From assembly GCF_028994775.1 (NCBI RefSeq), contig NZ_JAJQMN010000006.1, positions 248,001 through 312,000 on the forward strand: DNA of 64,000 nt, read 5' to 3'. The translations under genes were made by a program, and so were the position numbers. The notes below the pieces were generated by a model, which did not search any database, had not been told where the DNA came from, and was given only the letters and a program-made list of their open reading frames with translations. The stretch's first letter is position 1, and every line of letters begins with the position of its first letter. The stretch comes from Promicromonospora iranensis. Its GTDB lineage: Bacteria > Actinomycetota > Actinomycetes > Actinomycetales > Cellulomonadaceae. Positions 49,111 through 57,879 of this stretch are shown piece after piece.

Positions 49111-49787
49111 GCCGCGCTGCTGGGGTCGGCCGGCGTCGGTCCCGACAGGGCCGCGGCCATCGCCGCACCCAGCACCAGCGCGGTGGACCGCGCCCCCGGA
49201 TCCTCGTGCCCGGCGCTGCGTTCGCCGAGATACGAGGCGCGACCCTTGGTCGCGACCAGCGGGATCGTGCCCGTCGCCGCCGTATCGGCGGCCGCCGCCG
49301 CCGCCCGCAGGACGTCCACCTCGGAACCACCGTCATTTGCGGCAGCCTCGGCCGCCTCGACCGCCGCGTGCCACGCGTCGACCATCGTCTTCTCCCCCAC
49401 CGTCGCCTTGCCGCGCGAGGACACACCCTCGAGCGCGGCCTCGAGCACTGCAACGACCGCGGGCGGATCGATCTGCGGCCGCCCGGACACCTTGGCCGCC
49501 CGCAGGTACGCCGTGCCGTACAGGGGACCGGACGCGCCGCCCACCGTGGACATCAGCGTGGTGGCGACGAGCTTCAGGACGTCACCGACGGTGCGCTCGT
49601 CCGGCCCCGACTCGGTGGCCGCGTCATCGAGCCGTGCGACCACCGCCTTGAAACCCCGGTCCAGGTTCTCGCCGTGGTCGCCGTCGCCGATCTGCCGGTC
49701 GAGCTCCGTGAGCTCGTCCTTCGCGTCCGCGATCGCGTCCGCCGTACGGCGCACCCATCGCTCCGCCCAGTCCGCGTCCAACGCCAT
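49107..49787 (-). CDS. dhaL: dihydroxyacetone kinase ADP-binding subunit DhaL
   Basis: DhaL keeps a tightly bound ADP that is rephosphorylated by DhaM and transfers the phosphate to dihydroxyacetone on DhaK. The 226-residue all-helical protein has the metal-coordinating motif LDRQIGDGDHGENLDRG (about residues 29-45, three Asp), TLMSTVGGASGPLYG, and the C-terminal RASYLGERSAGHEDPGA. The stop overlaps dhaM (ATGA), and its start is 33 bp after dhaK. It is part of the dhaKLM operon. Confidence 0.95.
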   Translation of the reverse strand: MALDADWAERWVRRTADAIADAKDELTELDRQIGDGDHGENLDRGFKAVVARLDDAATESGPDERTVGDVLKLVATTLMSTVGGASGPLYGTAYLRAAKVSGRPQIDPPAVVAVLEAALEGVSSRGKATVGEKTMVDAWHAAVEAAEAAANDGGSEVDVLRAAAAAADTAATGTIPLVATKGRASYLGERSAGHEDPGARSTALVLGAAMAAALSGPTPADPSSAA

Positions 49788-49820
49788 GTCCGGAACCCTT
49801 CTCGTCTCATCGCCGGCGAG

Positions 49821-50816
49821 CTACCACCGGAGAGCTGCAGTGTTCACAGGCGCATCCCAGAGGGCTTCCAGCTCGTCGTCCAGACGGAGGACGGTGACCG
49901 ATGCCCCCTGCATCTCGAGGGACGTCACGTAGTTGCCCACCAGCGAACGGGAGACCGTCACACCGCGCTCCTCAAGAAGGCGCCGCGCTCGACCATAGAC
50001 CACGTAGAGCTCGGACAGCGGTGTGCCGCCCATACCGTTGACGAACAGCAACACTCGCTCGCCGCGGGCCAGAGCCAGGTCGTCCGCGACGGGTGTCAGG
50101 AGCATCTCCGTGACCGCGTCGGCATCGGCGGCGGGGACACGACGGCGGCCCGGCTCGCCGTGGATGCCGATGCCCACCTCGATCTCGTCGTCGGCCAGGT
50201 CGAAGCTCGGGCGGCCCACGTGCGGCACTCTCGGCGCGGCCAGTGCCACGCCCATCGACCGCACGTTCGCGATGACCCGCTCGGCGACGGCGGCCACCCC
50301 GGCGAGGTCGGCACCCCGGTCGGCGGCAGCTCCCGCGACCTTCTCGACGGCGAGCGTCCCGGCGACCCCGCGCCGGCCGGCGGTGTAGAGCGAGTCCTCG
50401 ACGGCGACATCGTCGTTCACGAGCACCGACGCGACCTCGACGCCCTCCTCCACCGCGAGCTCCACCGCGGTCTCGAAGTTGAGCACGTCGCCCGTGTAGT
50501 TCTTGACGATGGTCAGGACACCGGCACCGCCGTCGGCCGCCTGGATCGCGGGCAGGATCTGGTCCGGCGTCGGCGAGGTGAACACGGCGCCCGGCACCGC
50601 GGCGTCGAGCATGCCGTCACCCACGAACCCGGCGTGCAGCGGTTCGTGCCCCGAACCGCCACCACTGACCAGGCCCACCTTGCCGGTCACCGCACCACCC
50701 GCGCGGACGACGAACACGGGCGCCGGACTGAGCCGGACCAGGTCGGCGTGGGCGAGCGCGAAGCCGGCCAAGGAGTCGGCGACGGCATCGGCTGGATCGT
50801 TCAGCAACTTCTTCAC
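49821..50816 (-). CDS. dhaK: dihydroxyacetone kinase substrate-binding subunit DhaK
   Basis: DhaK binds dihydroxyacetone covalently through a histidine and receives phosphate from DhaL. The 331-residue protein has GLVSGGGSGHEPLHAGFVG (about residues 43-61), VKNYTGDVLNFE, and the hemiaminal His in VGIGIHGEPGRRR. The start is GTG at 50816, with GGAGGT four bases upstream; longer frames lack conservation. It is the first gene of the operon. The 140 bp between it and folC hold no gene. Confidence 0.95.
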   Translation of the reverse strand: MKKLLNDPADAVADSLAGFALAHADLVRLSPAPVFVVRAGGAVTGKVGLVSGGGSGHEPLHAGFVGDGMLDAAVPGAVFTSPTPDQILPAIQAADGGAGVLTIVKNYTGDVLNFETAVELAVEEGVEVASVLVNDDVAVEDSLYTAGRRGVAGTLAVEKVAGAAADRGADLAGVAAVAERVIANVRSMGVALAAPRVPHVGRPSFDLADDEIEVGIGIHGEPGRRRVPAADADAVTEMLLTPVADDLALARGERVLLFVNGMGGTPLSELYVVYGRARRLLEERGVTVSRSLVGNYVTSLEMQGASVTVLRLDDELEALWDAPVNTAALRW

Positions 50817-50956
50817 AACGACCTCCTTGCGGGGCTGTTCGACCCGGCGCCGGCGCCGGGCCCGCACACGAGTCCCTGAGGTTCATGTAACACCAGAACG
50901 CCGCCGTGCGTACAGCGCCGCCCTCCGCGGTTGTGCCGGGTCGTCCGGGACGGCGG

Positions 50957-52300
50957 TCAGCCGCGGCCGACCAGGATGCGCGTGTCCGCGACCGTGACCA
51001 CGGAGCCGGTGACGAGCACGCCGGTGCCCACGCCGCCGCCGTGCTTGTCGTTGGCCTCGACGAGGTCGGCCGCGAGCTGCAGCGCCTCGTCGAGACGGTT
51101 GGCCAGGTGCACGCGCTCCTCCCCGAACACCTCGCGGGCCACGACCGCGAGGTCCTCCGGGTTCGCCGACCGCTCCGAGGAGTTCCGGGTCACCACGATC
51201 TCCGCGACCGTCGGCTCCAGGACGGAGAGGAGACCTTCGGCGTCCTTGTCCGCCATGACGGCGACGACGGCGACGATGTGTTCCAGGTTGAACGACTCTT
51301 CCAGCGCGTCCACCAGGGCTTCCGCACCGGCCGGGTTGTGCGCGACGTCGACCACCACGGTGGGGCTGGTCCGGACGACCTCGAGCCGGCCCGGAGCGTC
51401 GACGTCGCCGAACGCCGCCTCGACGATCTCGGCACCGAGCGCGCGTCCGCCGCTCATCAGCGCCTCGGTGGCCGCGAGCGCCAGCAGGGCGTTGTGCGCC
51501 TGGTGGGCACCGTGGAGAGGCAGGAAGATCTCGGTGTAGACGCCGGCGGGCGTGCGCAGGTCGACGAGCTGTCCGCCGACGGCGACCCGGCGGTCCACCA
51601 CCTCGAGGTCCACTCCCTCACGGATGAGGTGGGCGTTCACGCTCTGGGCGCGCGCGAGGAGGGGCTCGTAGGCGGCGTCGCGCTGGTCCGCGATCACGGC
51701 GACCGCGCCGTCCTTGATGATGCCGGCCTTCTCTTCTGCGATCTCCTCGAGGGTGGAGCCGAGCCAGCGCTCGTGGTCCATGGCGATGGGCGTGATGATG
51801 GCGACCTCGCCGTCGACCACGTTGGTGGAGTCCCACCTTCCGCCCATGCCGACCTCGATGATGGCGACGTCGACGGGCGCGTCCGCGAACGCGGCGAACG
51901 CCATGACGGTGAGCACCTCGAAGAAGCTCAGGGGCGGCCCGCCCTGCTCCTGGGACTCGCGGTCGGCGACGCCGATGTAGGGCGCCACGTCCTCGAACAC
52001 CTCGACGAAGCGCTCCTGGGTGAGCGGCTCGCCGTCGACGGCGATGCGCTCGGTGACGCTGGTCAGGTGCGGGGAGGTGAACCGGCCGGTGCGCAGTCCG
52101 TGCTCCCGCACGAGGCGCTCGACCATGCGCGCCGTGGAGGACTTGCCGTTGGTCCCGGTGACGTGGACTGTCCGGTAGGCGCGGTGCGGGTCACCGAGGA
52201 GCTCCAGGACGCGCTCGACGCGGGCCATGGTGGGGTCGATGTCGAATTCGGGGGCACGTGCCGCGATCTCGCGGCGTACTGCTTCAAAGGCTTCGTCCAC
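50957..52300 (-). CDS. folC: folylpolyglutamate synthase / dihydrofolate synthase
   Basis: FolC adds glutamate to dihydropteroate and folates. The 447-residue protein has the Mur-ligase fold with P-loop VTGTNGKSSTARM (about residues 47-59), the TSPHL motif, EVGMGGRWDSTNVV, MDHERWLGSTLEEIAEEKAGI (with the carbamylated Lys region) and VVVDVAHNPAGAEALV. The GTG at 52300 gives the standard N-terminus. TATCCT lies exactly 6 bases upstream, as for a leaderless transcript. It is divergent from the hydrolase/ligase-like pair at 52358; ileS, its usual neighbour, is 7 kb away. Confidence 0.94.
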   Translation of the reverse strand: MDEAFEAVRREIAARAPEFDIDPTMARVERVLELLGDPHRAYRTVHVTGTNGKSSTARMVERLVREHGLRTGRFTSPHLTSVTERIAVDGEPLTQERFVEVFEDVAPYIGVADRESQEQGGPPLSFFEVLTVMAFAAFADAPVDVAIIEVGMGGRWDSTNVVDGEVAIITPIAMDHERWLGSTLEEIAEEKAGIIKDGAVAVIADQRDAAYEPLLARAQSVNAHLIREGVDLEVVDRRVAVGGQLVDLRTPAGVYTEIFLPLHGAHQAHNALLALAATEALMSGGRALGAEIVEAAFGDVDAPGRLEVVRTSPTVVVDVAHNPAGAEALVDALEESFNLEHIVAVVAVMADKDAEGLLSVLEPTVAEIVVTRNSSERSANPEDLAVVAREVFGEERVHLANRLDEALQLAADLVEANDKHGGGVGTGVLVTGSVVTVADTRILVGRG

Positions 52301-52306
52301 GTGACG

Positions 52307-52312
52307 AGGATA
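52307..52312 (-). promoter_or_regulatory. candidate -10 box for leaderless folC
   Basis: TATCCT on the minus strand lies 6 bases before the folC GTG, and no Shine-Dalgarno sequence is seen. This spacing suits leaderless mRNAs, which are common in actinobacteria. No clear -35 was found. Confidence 0.35.
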
Positions 52313-52357
52313 GGGTTCCGGAATCAACGTTGCCGATCTCGTGCGGGGGCTCAGCAG

Positions 52358-54274
52358 GTGTCGGACGAGCAGCAGACGTCGAACGTGCCGGACGACCTCG
52401 CGGCCCGGTGGCTGGGCTTCGAGCAGATCTTCAGCCAGGACGGCTACGACGGCGGGCAGCCGACGTGGCCCACAGCGATGGCGCCGAGTGTGTCGGAGCC
52501 GACACCGGGGCTGGTCGAGATCAACGGAGCAACGCGTCCGCACGTCGTGGTAACCGCTCCGCACGCGACCAATCACGAGCGGGCCGGGGCGGGCAAGGTC
52601 GCGGACCGCGGCACGGGAGGGCTCGCCGCCCTCCTCGCCGAGGTGACCGGCTGCACCGCCCTGGTCGCGCTGGGCACCTCCGGTGATGCCAACTACGACG
52701 AGGAGCACCCCCTCAAGACGCGCCTGGCCGAGCTGCGGCCGACGATCGTCATCGATCTGCACGGTATGCGGAGCCGTCCGGAGTCCGACGTCGACCTCGG
52801 TACCGGTACGGGATCGGTCCCGTCGGGCGTCGTTGCCGCACTGGACGCGAGCGAGCTGCGCGTCACGACGAACGAGGTCTTCGACGCCATGCGGCCGACG
52901 ACCGTGACGTCCTTCGCGCAGTCGCTCGGCATCTCCGCGGTGCAGGTCGAGATCGGGGCGCACCTGCGACCGCCGACGGGTGACGCTCCGGAGCTCGTTC
53001 GCCTCGTGATGGCCCTGGTGGCAGCGATCGAGCAGCCGGCGCTGACGACACCGTCCGGCATGGCTGCCGTGCCCGTCAAGATCGCGTCAGGGCTGCCGAC
53101 CGCCGTCGTGCACCCTGACATGCTGCGCGGGACGGACGGCCCTGTTCCGGTCAGGGTCGGCGCGGGCGCTCGAACGACCGTGGCATGGGCTTGGAGCGCG
53201 GCGGCTGACGGGATCCCCGGGTCGGCCCGCCAGCTCTCCCCCGGCCAGGTCGGCATGAGCCGTCGGCTGCGCGCTGCCGTGGGCAATGCGCCCTCGGTCA
53301 CGCTGCGGGTACCCCCGATCGTGACGCTGCGAACCCTTTCAGCGCTCGTCGACGACATGCCGAGCGCGGACGAGGTACAGGTCAACCCGAAGGACGTCCG
53401 CCCCGGTTCGTACCTCTTGGTGCAGGACGGGGTCACAGCATGGGTGCGGGCGGTCCCCCGCGACCACGTCCGCCGGGGTACCGTCCGGCTCGCCTACCAT
53501 CTGCGGCTCCTGACGGCCTCCGACGGCGCGACGGACAACCCGCAGGTGGCTCTCGTCGCAGCCCCGCCCGAGATGGTCGAGCACACCTCTCCGACACGCC
53601 GGGCCGTTCGGGCGAGCGAGGCCGTCGACCGCACCATGGAGGGCCTGTGGCGAGCTCTCTTCCGCGCCCCTGAGTTCTCTGCGCGAGTGGTCCAGGCGCA
53701 CGCGGGTGACGACGGCGCGTCGATCGTCACCCTCCACACCGCCGTGTTCGACCGCATCGGTATCCAGTCCGGTCAGCAGGTCCTCGTCCGGTGGGGCGGC
53801 CGCGAGGTGGTGGCGCTCGCTGTCGCGGACCACGACCCGCCGATCTCTGGTTCACCGACCCCGTCGATGAAGAAGGTGCAGCGGGTCAACCGGCTCTGGC
53901 CGGACCTACCGGAGGGGATATCACCCCACGTCACAGTTCGCTTGTCGACACGCCTTCGGGAGCAGCTCGGCGCACCGGTGGCCACCGTCGTCACGGTGCG
54001 GCGGCGCATGCGGCCGGTGCTCGTCCAGAACCTCAACTCGCTGGTCGTCCCGCTGGCGAGCCTGGTGCTCGCGGGAGCCGCCCTGCCCGATCCGCACTGG
54101 CCCGCCCTGGGGCTCGGCACAGCCCTGATGTCGGTATTCGCGCTCGCCCGCCTGCGCATCCCGCAACCGCGGAGCCGGGCACGAGTGGACAAGACCTGGG
54201 TCGACCAGATGCCAGGCCCTGTCGAAGCACATGGTTCTGGAGCCGGTCGAGGTGGTGAGAAGGTAGGCGGGTGA
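52358..54274 (+). CDS. N-formylglutamate amidohydrolase-like protein with C-terminal membrane segments
   Basis: This 638-residue protein has an unusual layout. Residues about 60-225 resemble the zinc-dependent N-formylglutamate amidohydrolase fold: APHATNHERAG (about 66), IDLHGMRSRP (about 133) and VQVEIGAHLRPP (about 195) supply the histidines and glutamate expected of the family. Residues about 240-550 have beta-rich segments, among them FDRIGIQSGQQVLVRWGGRE, which recalls a double-psi barrel. The end has two hydrophobic stretches (about 560-605) and a basic tail. There is no signal peptide. GTG start at 52358, back-to-back with folC. The stop overlaps the next gene (GTGA). The substrate is unknown; a gamma-glutamyl or acyl-amide bond is a guess. 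Confidence 0.6.
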   Translation: MSDEQQTSNVPDDLAARWLGFEQIFSQDGYDGGQPTWPTAMAPSVSEPTPGLVEINGATRPHVVVTAPHATNHERAGAGKVADRGTGGLAALLAEVTGCTALVALGTSGDANYDEEHPLKTRLAELRPTIVIDLHGMRSRPESDVDLGTGTGSVPSGVVAALDASELRVTTNEVFDAMRPTTVTSFAQSLGISAVQVEIGAHLRPPTGDAPELVRLVMALVAAIEQPALTTPSGMAAVPVKIASGLPTAVVHPDMLRGTDGPVPVRVGAGARTTVAWAWSAAADGIPGSARQLSPGQVGMSRRLRAAVGNAPSVTLRVPPIVTLRTLSALVDDMPSADEVQVNPKDVRPGSYLLVQDGVTAWVRAVPRDHVRRGTVRLAYHLRLLTASDGATDNPQVALVAAPPEMVEHTSPTRRAVRASEAVDRTMEGLWRALFRAPEFSARVVQAHAGDDGASIVTLHTAVFDRIGIQSGQQVLVRWGGREVVALAVADHDPPISGSPTPSMKKVQRVNRLWPDLPEGISPHVTVRLSTRLREQLGAPVATVVTVRRRMRPVLVQNLNSLVVPLASLVLAGAALPDPHWPALGLGTALMSVFALARLRIPQPRSRARVDKTWVDQMPGPVEAHGSGAGRGGEKVGG

Positions 54275-55536
54275 CCGCCCAGCACCTTCCCGGAGACGCA
54301 CCCTTCTTCCAGGAGTGGAGCGCCAAGCGACCCGGCACACGCCGGTCCCTGGCCCGCGCACGGGCGGTGGGCCAGGCCATCGGCACGTGGGACGACACGC
54401 CGCCGGTGCTCGCGGTCGTGGGTTCGAAGGGCAAGGGAACGACGGCGGTGCACGCAGCCGCGACGCTCTCCGCGACTTTGGTCGAGGACAGCCGTCAGGC
54501 CCACGTGGGGCTGGTCTCCTCGCCGGGTCTGCGGAACAACCGCGAACGGATGCGGTTCGACGGACAGGCCATCTCACCCGACGAGTACGAGCGGGTGTCC
54601 CAAGCACTGGCCCGGGCTCGGGAGTCAGTCCCGCCGTCCGACGATGGATATCTCTCGCCCACCGGGTCGTTCACGATCACGGGCGCCGCATGGGCCGCCG
54701 CGCGAGGCGCTGACGTACTCGTGCTGGAGGAGGGGCTCGGCGGACGATCTGACGAGGTCAGCCTGTTCGACCCCCTCGTGGTCGCCGTGACGAAAGTCTT
54801 CTACGAGCACGGCGAGCTGCTAGGCCCCACCCTCGACGACGTGGCGCGCGACCTGCTCGGCGTCGTTGGCCCCGCGACGCGGACGATCGTGACGGTGGCG
54901 CAGGACGCCGCGGTGACGGCGATCGTCAAGGAGACGGCCGCGCGGTTCGATGCCGAGCTGGTGACCGTGACCGCGGACTCGCCGACGTCAGCGCCGGCAG
55001 GTCTTGCGCCGATCACCCGGCTGAATGCCGCGGCCGGGGAGACTGCGGCCCGAGCGGTGGCCTCCGCTCTCGGCTGGCGCATCGGTGATGCCCGCGCCGC
55101 GGCCGCGCTGGCGAGCGTGCAGGTCCCGGGCCGGCTGAGTCGCCACACGCTCGGCGACGTGCCCGTGATGGTCGACGGCGCGATCTCGCCCGAGGGCCTC
55201 GCTGCCACCGTGGCTGACTACCTCCGGTGGCACGGGCGCCTGGACACCGTGGTGGCCAGTTTCCCGGACACCAAGGACGTCGCAGCGTGCTTCGCGGAGC
55301 TGCGCGGCTTTGAGCGGGTGATTCCCGCGCGGGCGGACGACTACCTGACGTTCACCAAGGCCGAGACGTTGCACGACAAGGTGTTGGACGCGCGGACGGC
55401 GCTCGCGCTGGGCTTCGAGACCGCCCGCTCACAGGGCGGCGGATGTCTGATGATCGGCACCCAGTCCTACGTGGGGATCGCGTTGGACCTACTGGACGTC
55501 GAGACCGAGACGGCGTTCGTTCCGCCGTCGGCCTGA
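54271..55536 (+). CDS. FolC/Mur-ligase-like ATP-dependent ligase
   Basis: This 421-residue protein resembles folylpolyglutamate synthase but is not the housekeeping FolC, which is next to it. P-loop VVGSKGKGTTAVHAA (about residues 48-62), SSPGLRNNRERMRFDGQ, EEGLGGRSDEVS (about 152) and YEHGELLGPTLDDVARDLLG (about 177) match the Mur-ligase ATPase core. The usual GTNGKGS and DHxxxLG patterns are altered to GSKGKGT and EHGELLG. The C-terminal ligand domain is present (GRLSRHTLGDVPVMVDGA). It overlaps the hydrolase-like gene by four bases. An amide ligase acting with that partner is likely; the acceptor and amino acid are unknown. Confidence 0.7.
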   Translation: MTAQHLPGDAPFFQEWSAKRPGTRRSLARARAVGQAIGTWDDTPPVLAVVGSKGKGTTAVHAAATLSATLVEDSRQAHVGLVSSPGLRNNRERMRFDGQAISPDEYERVSQALARARESVPPSDDGYLSPTGSFTITGAAWAAARGADVLVLEEGLGGRSDEVSLFDPLVVAVTKVFYEHGELLGPTLDDVARDLLGVVGPATRTIVTVAQDAAVTAIVKETAARFDAELVTVTADSPTSAPAGLAPITRLNAAAGETAARAVASALGWRIGDARAAAALASVQVPGRLSRHTLGDVPVMVDGAISPEGLAATVADYLRWHGRLDTVVASFPDTKDVAACFAELRGFERVIPARADDYLTFTKAETLHDKVLDARTALALGFETARSQGGGCLMIGTQSYVGIALDLLDVETETAFVPPSA

Positions 55537-55578
55537 GCACGCTGGGGGCCGCACTTCCAGGGTCGACACGTCGTCGGA

Positions 55579-55617
55579 CTTTCATAAGTACAGTTATGAT
55601 AAGTACACCTATGAAAG
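55579..55617. promoter_or_regulatory. AT-rich inverted and direct repeats upstream of the DUF234-type ATPase
   Basis: CTTTCATA (55579-55586) and TATGAAAG (55610-55617) are exact complements. Between them lie two direct copies of ATAAGTACA (55584-55592 and 55599-55607), 15 bp apart, plus CATAA-N6-TTATG. The block is strikingly AT-rich for this genome and directly precedes the ribosome site. It is a likely operator, perhaps for autoregulation. Confidence 0.6.
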
Positions 55618-55625
55618 AGGCTACC

Positions 55626-57116
55626 ATGTCAGACCTACGCCGACCCGCCGAGATGTTCGACCGTGACCGCGAGTGGGCCGCCCTGAGCGCGTTCGTCCAG
55701 GACTCGACCCGCGGTGCATCGCTCGGCATCGTGTCCGGCCGGCGACGACAGGGCAAGACCTTCCTGCTGCGCGCGCTGTGCCAGGCGACAGGCGGGTTCT
55801 ACTTCGCGGCCGAGGAAGCCACGGACGTCGAGTCCCTGCAGCTCATCGGCGCGGCGCTGGCAGACCACCTCGGTGCTCCTGCCCCGTTGACGTTCCGCGA
55901 CTGGAGCGAAGTGGTCGACGTGCTGCTCACGCTGGGCAAAGACGGTCCGACGCCTGTCGTGATCGACGAGTTCCCCTACCTGGTGCGCGCCAACCCGCGC
56001 CTGCCGTCGATCATCCAGAACGCGCTGGCGCCACTGCGGACGGAGCGCGACGAGAGCCGCACGCGGCTCCTCCTCTGCGGTTCAGCAATGTCGTTCATGG
56101 GCAAGCTGCTCAGCGGCGGCGCGCCCCTCCGCGGCCGAGCCGCCCTCGAGCTGGTCGTGCCGACGCTCGACCACCAGCTCGCCGCCCAGTTCTGGGACGT
56201 GGAAGACCCCGTGACGGCCCTGAAGGTGAACGCGATCGTCGGAGGAACTCCTGCCTACCGGCGAGAGTTCGCTCGTGACGACACGCCGCAGGGACCCGAG
56301 GACTTCGACCCATGGGTGGTGCGCACCGTCCTCTCGCCGACGAGTCCGCTCTTCCGCGAGGCCCGCTACCTCCTGGCCGATGAACCCGACCTGCGCGACA
56401 CCGCCCTCTATCACTCGGTGCTGGCGGCCATAGCCTCCGGGAACACGACACGAGGCCACATCGCGTCCTACCTCGGACGCAAGTCCGGGGATCTCGCCCA
56501 CCCCCTGACGGTCCTCGAAGACTGCGGACTCATCGTCCACGAGCCCGACGCGTTCCGCAGCAACCGAACGAACTTCCGGATTGCCGAACCCCTCATCACC
56601 TTCCATCACGCCGTGATGCGTCCCATCTGGTCCGACCTGGAACACACTCGCGATGCCTCGCGCCTGTGGCGTGCGGCGCAACGCCGCTTCACCGGCAATG
56701 TGCTCGGACCTCACTTCGAGCACGTCGTGCGTCACTGGGTCAGGCACCTCGCGCCCGAAGACCTGCTGAGCGACCTGCCGAACCTCGTCGGGGCAGGCGT
56801 CGTCAACGACCCTGCGGGTCGCACCAGCCATGAGATCGATGTGGCCGCGTTCGGGCACAACGACAGGGACGGTTCCCGGCCGCTCCTGGCGATCGGTGAG
56901 GTCAAGTGGGGTGACGTGATGGGTCGAGGGCACGTCGATCGGCTCACCCATGTCCGTTGGCTGCTCAGCGCGCAGGGGAAGCCCGGCGCCGAGACCGCAC
57001 GCCTGCTGTGCGTCAGCGCGGCTGGGTTCACTCCGGAGCTTAGGGAGCGTGCAGAGACGGACGAAGGCCTTGTGCTGGTTGACGCGGCGGATCTATATGC
57101 GAGCGTCGAGCCCTGA
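55626..57116 (+). CDS. AAA ATPase with DUF234-like C-terminal nuclease-fold domain
   Basis: This 496-residue protein is of the archaeal-type ATPase family (PF01637-like), which is found scattered in bacteria. Walker A is GRRRQGKTFLL (about residues 36-46), Walker B is VVIDEFPYL (about 110-118), and LLLCGSAMSFMG is the sensor region. A winged-helix part (LGRKSGDLAHPLTVLEDCGLI) is followed by a DUF234-like domain with EIDVAAFG (about 402) and GEVKWGD (about 423), a PD-(D/E)xK-like pattern. Start at 55626 because AAGAGG lies 5 bases upstream; the ATG at 55611 would overlap the dyad. The role is unknown; such genes are often orphan and mobile, and defence is possible. Confidence 0.75.
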   Translation: MSDLRRPAEMFDRDREWAALSAFVQDSTRGASLGIVSGRRRQGKTFLLRALCQATGGFYFAAEEATDVESLQLIGAALADHLGAPAPLTFRDWSEVVDVLLTLGKDGPTPVVIDEFPYLVRANPRLPSIIQNALAPLRTERDESRTRLLLCGSAMSFMGKLLSGGAPLRGRAALELVVPTLDHQLAAQFWDVEDPVTALKVNAIVGGTPAYRREFARDDTPQGPEDFDPWVVRTVLSPTSPLFREARYLLADEPDLRDTALYHSVLAAIASGNTTRGHIASYLGRKSGDLAHPLTVLEDCGLIVHEPDAFRSNRTNFRIAEPLITFHHAVMRPIWSDLEHTRDASRLWRAAQRRFTGNVLGPHFEHVVRHWVRHLAPEDLLSDLPNLVGAGVVNDPAGRTSHEIDVAAFGHNDRDGSRPLLAIGEVKWGDVMGRGHVDRLTHVRWLLSAQGKPGAETARLLCVSAAGFTPELRERAETDEGLVLVDAADLYASVEP

Positions 57117-57215
57117 CTCAGAAATCGGGCGCCGGATCAGGCATCTGCGCGTCCAGCCAGGACCCGTTCGCCGGCGGCGGCACCATCGGCACCGGCCACG
57201 AGCTGTCGCTGGACC

Positions 57216-57638
57216 CTACGCACCTGGCGACGCCTCCCACGGGCAGAGCACCCGAACACCCAGGGGCATGAAGTGACGGACGTTGCGGGTAACCACTGTC
57301 ATCCCGTGCGCCTCGGCGACCGCCGCGATCAGAGCGTCGTCGTACGGGGCATGCTCCGGGACGGCGTAGCGCGCGAGGATCCGCGCGGCGGACAGGTCGA
57401 ACGGGAGAACACGGCCGGCGAAGCCGGGTAGGACCCGCTCCGCGAGCCAGCGTCGCAGGACCGCACCCTGGGCGGGGTCGGACTGCTCCTTGCGGACGAC
57501 ACCGCGCTCGATCTCCGCGACGGTCAGTGCCGTCACGTACTGGTCGGCAAGCGGGATGGCGCGCGCCCGGTCGGCGACCGCCGGCTCACGGTCCGGTCGC
57601 CGCAGCGCAGAGACGACGTCGGTGTCCAGGACATACAT
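57216..57638 (-). CDS. vapC: PIN-domain toxin, VapC/FitB-like
   Basis: This 140-residue PIN-domain ribonuclease is the likely toxin of a type II toxin-antitoxin pair. The acidic active-site residues are in YVLDTDVVSALRRPDREP (Asp 5 and 7), TVAEIERGVV (Glu about 42) and PYDDALIAAVAEAHG (Asp about 99-100), with TRNVRHF completing the family pattern. VapC toxins cut tRNA or rRNA. Its ATG overlaps the stop of the antitoxin by one base (TGATG), the usual coupled order antitoxin-toxin. It converges with the DUF234 ATPase gene; the 99-bp gap is empty. Confidence 0.9.
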   Translation of the reverse strand: MYVLDTDVVSALRRPDREPAVADRARAIPLADQYVTALTVAEIERGVVRKEQSDPAQGAVLRRWLAERVLPGFAGRVLPFDLSAARILARYAVPEHAPYDDALIAAVAEAHGMTVVTRNVRHFMPLGVRVLCPWEASPGA

Positions 57639-57865
57639 CAGAGCTCAGCCGTGCGGGCGGTCAGCCCCAGGCGCTCGGGCTCGAAGTCGATGTCGCCGCT
57701 CTCGGGCATGGCGAGGTAGTCGACGAGGCTCGTTGGCTCACCGACGAGGGCGTGCTGCATGATGGCGCGAGCCTCGGCCTCCATCGACCGGTGGTGCCAG
57801 GCAGCGCGCTCGGTCAGGCCAGCCTTGGTCCCGTCCGGGAGATTGCGGATGAGTATCTGTTCCAT
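57638..57865 (-). CDS. vapB: FitA/VapB-like ribbon-helix-helix antitoxin
   Basis: This 75-residue protein starts EQILIRNLPDGTKAGLTERA, a FitA-type ribbon-helix-helix DNA-binding strand and helix, continues with HHRSMEAEARAIMQHAL, and ends in an acidic tail (GDIDFEPERLGL) that would wrap the toxin. The start at 57865 is chosen as GGAGG lies 8 bases upstream; a longer frame crosses the operator. It is translationally coupled to the PIN toxin and probably represses the pair through the dyad at 57880-57905. Confidence 0.85.
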   Translation of the reverse strand: MEQILIRNLPDGTKAGLTERAAWHHRSMEAEARAIMQHALVGEPTSLVDYLAMPESGDIDFEPERLGLTARTAEL

Positions 57866-57879
57866 GATGACCACCTCCA

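Noticed and set aside
52300-52963. Longer N-terminus for FolC
   Set aside because: The upstream frame overlaps the divergent amidohydrolase-like gene, and the FolC N-terminus is complete from 52300.
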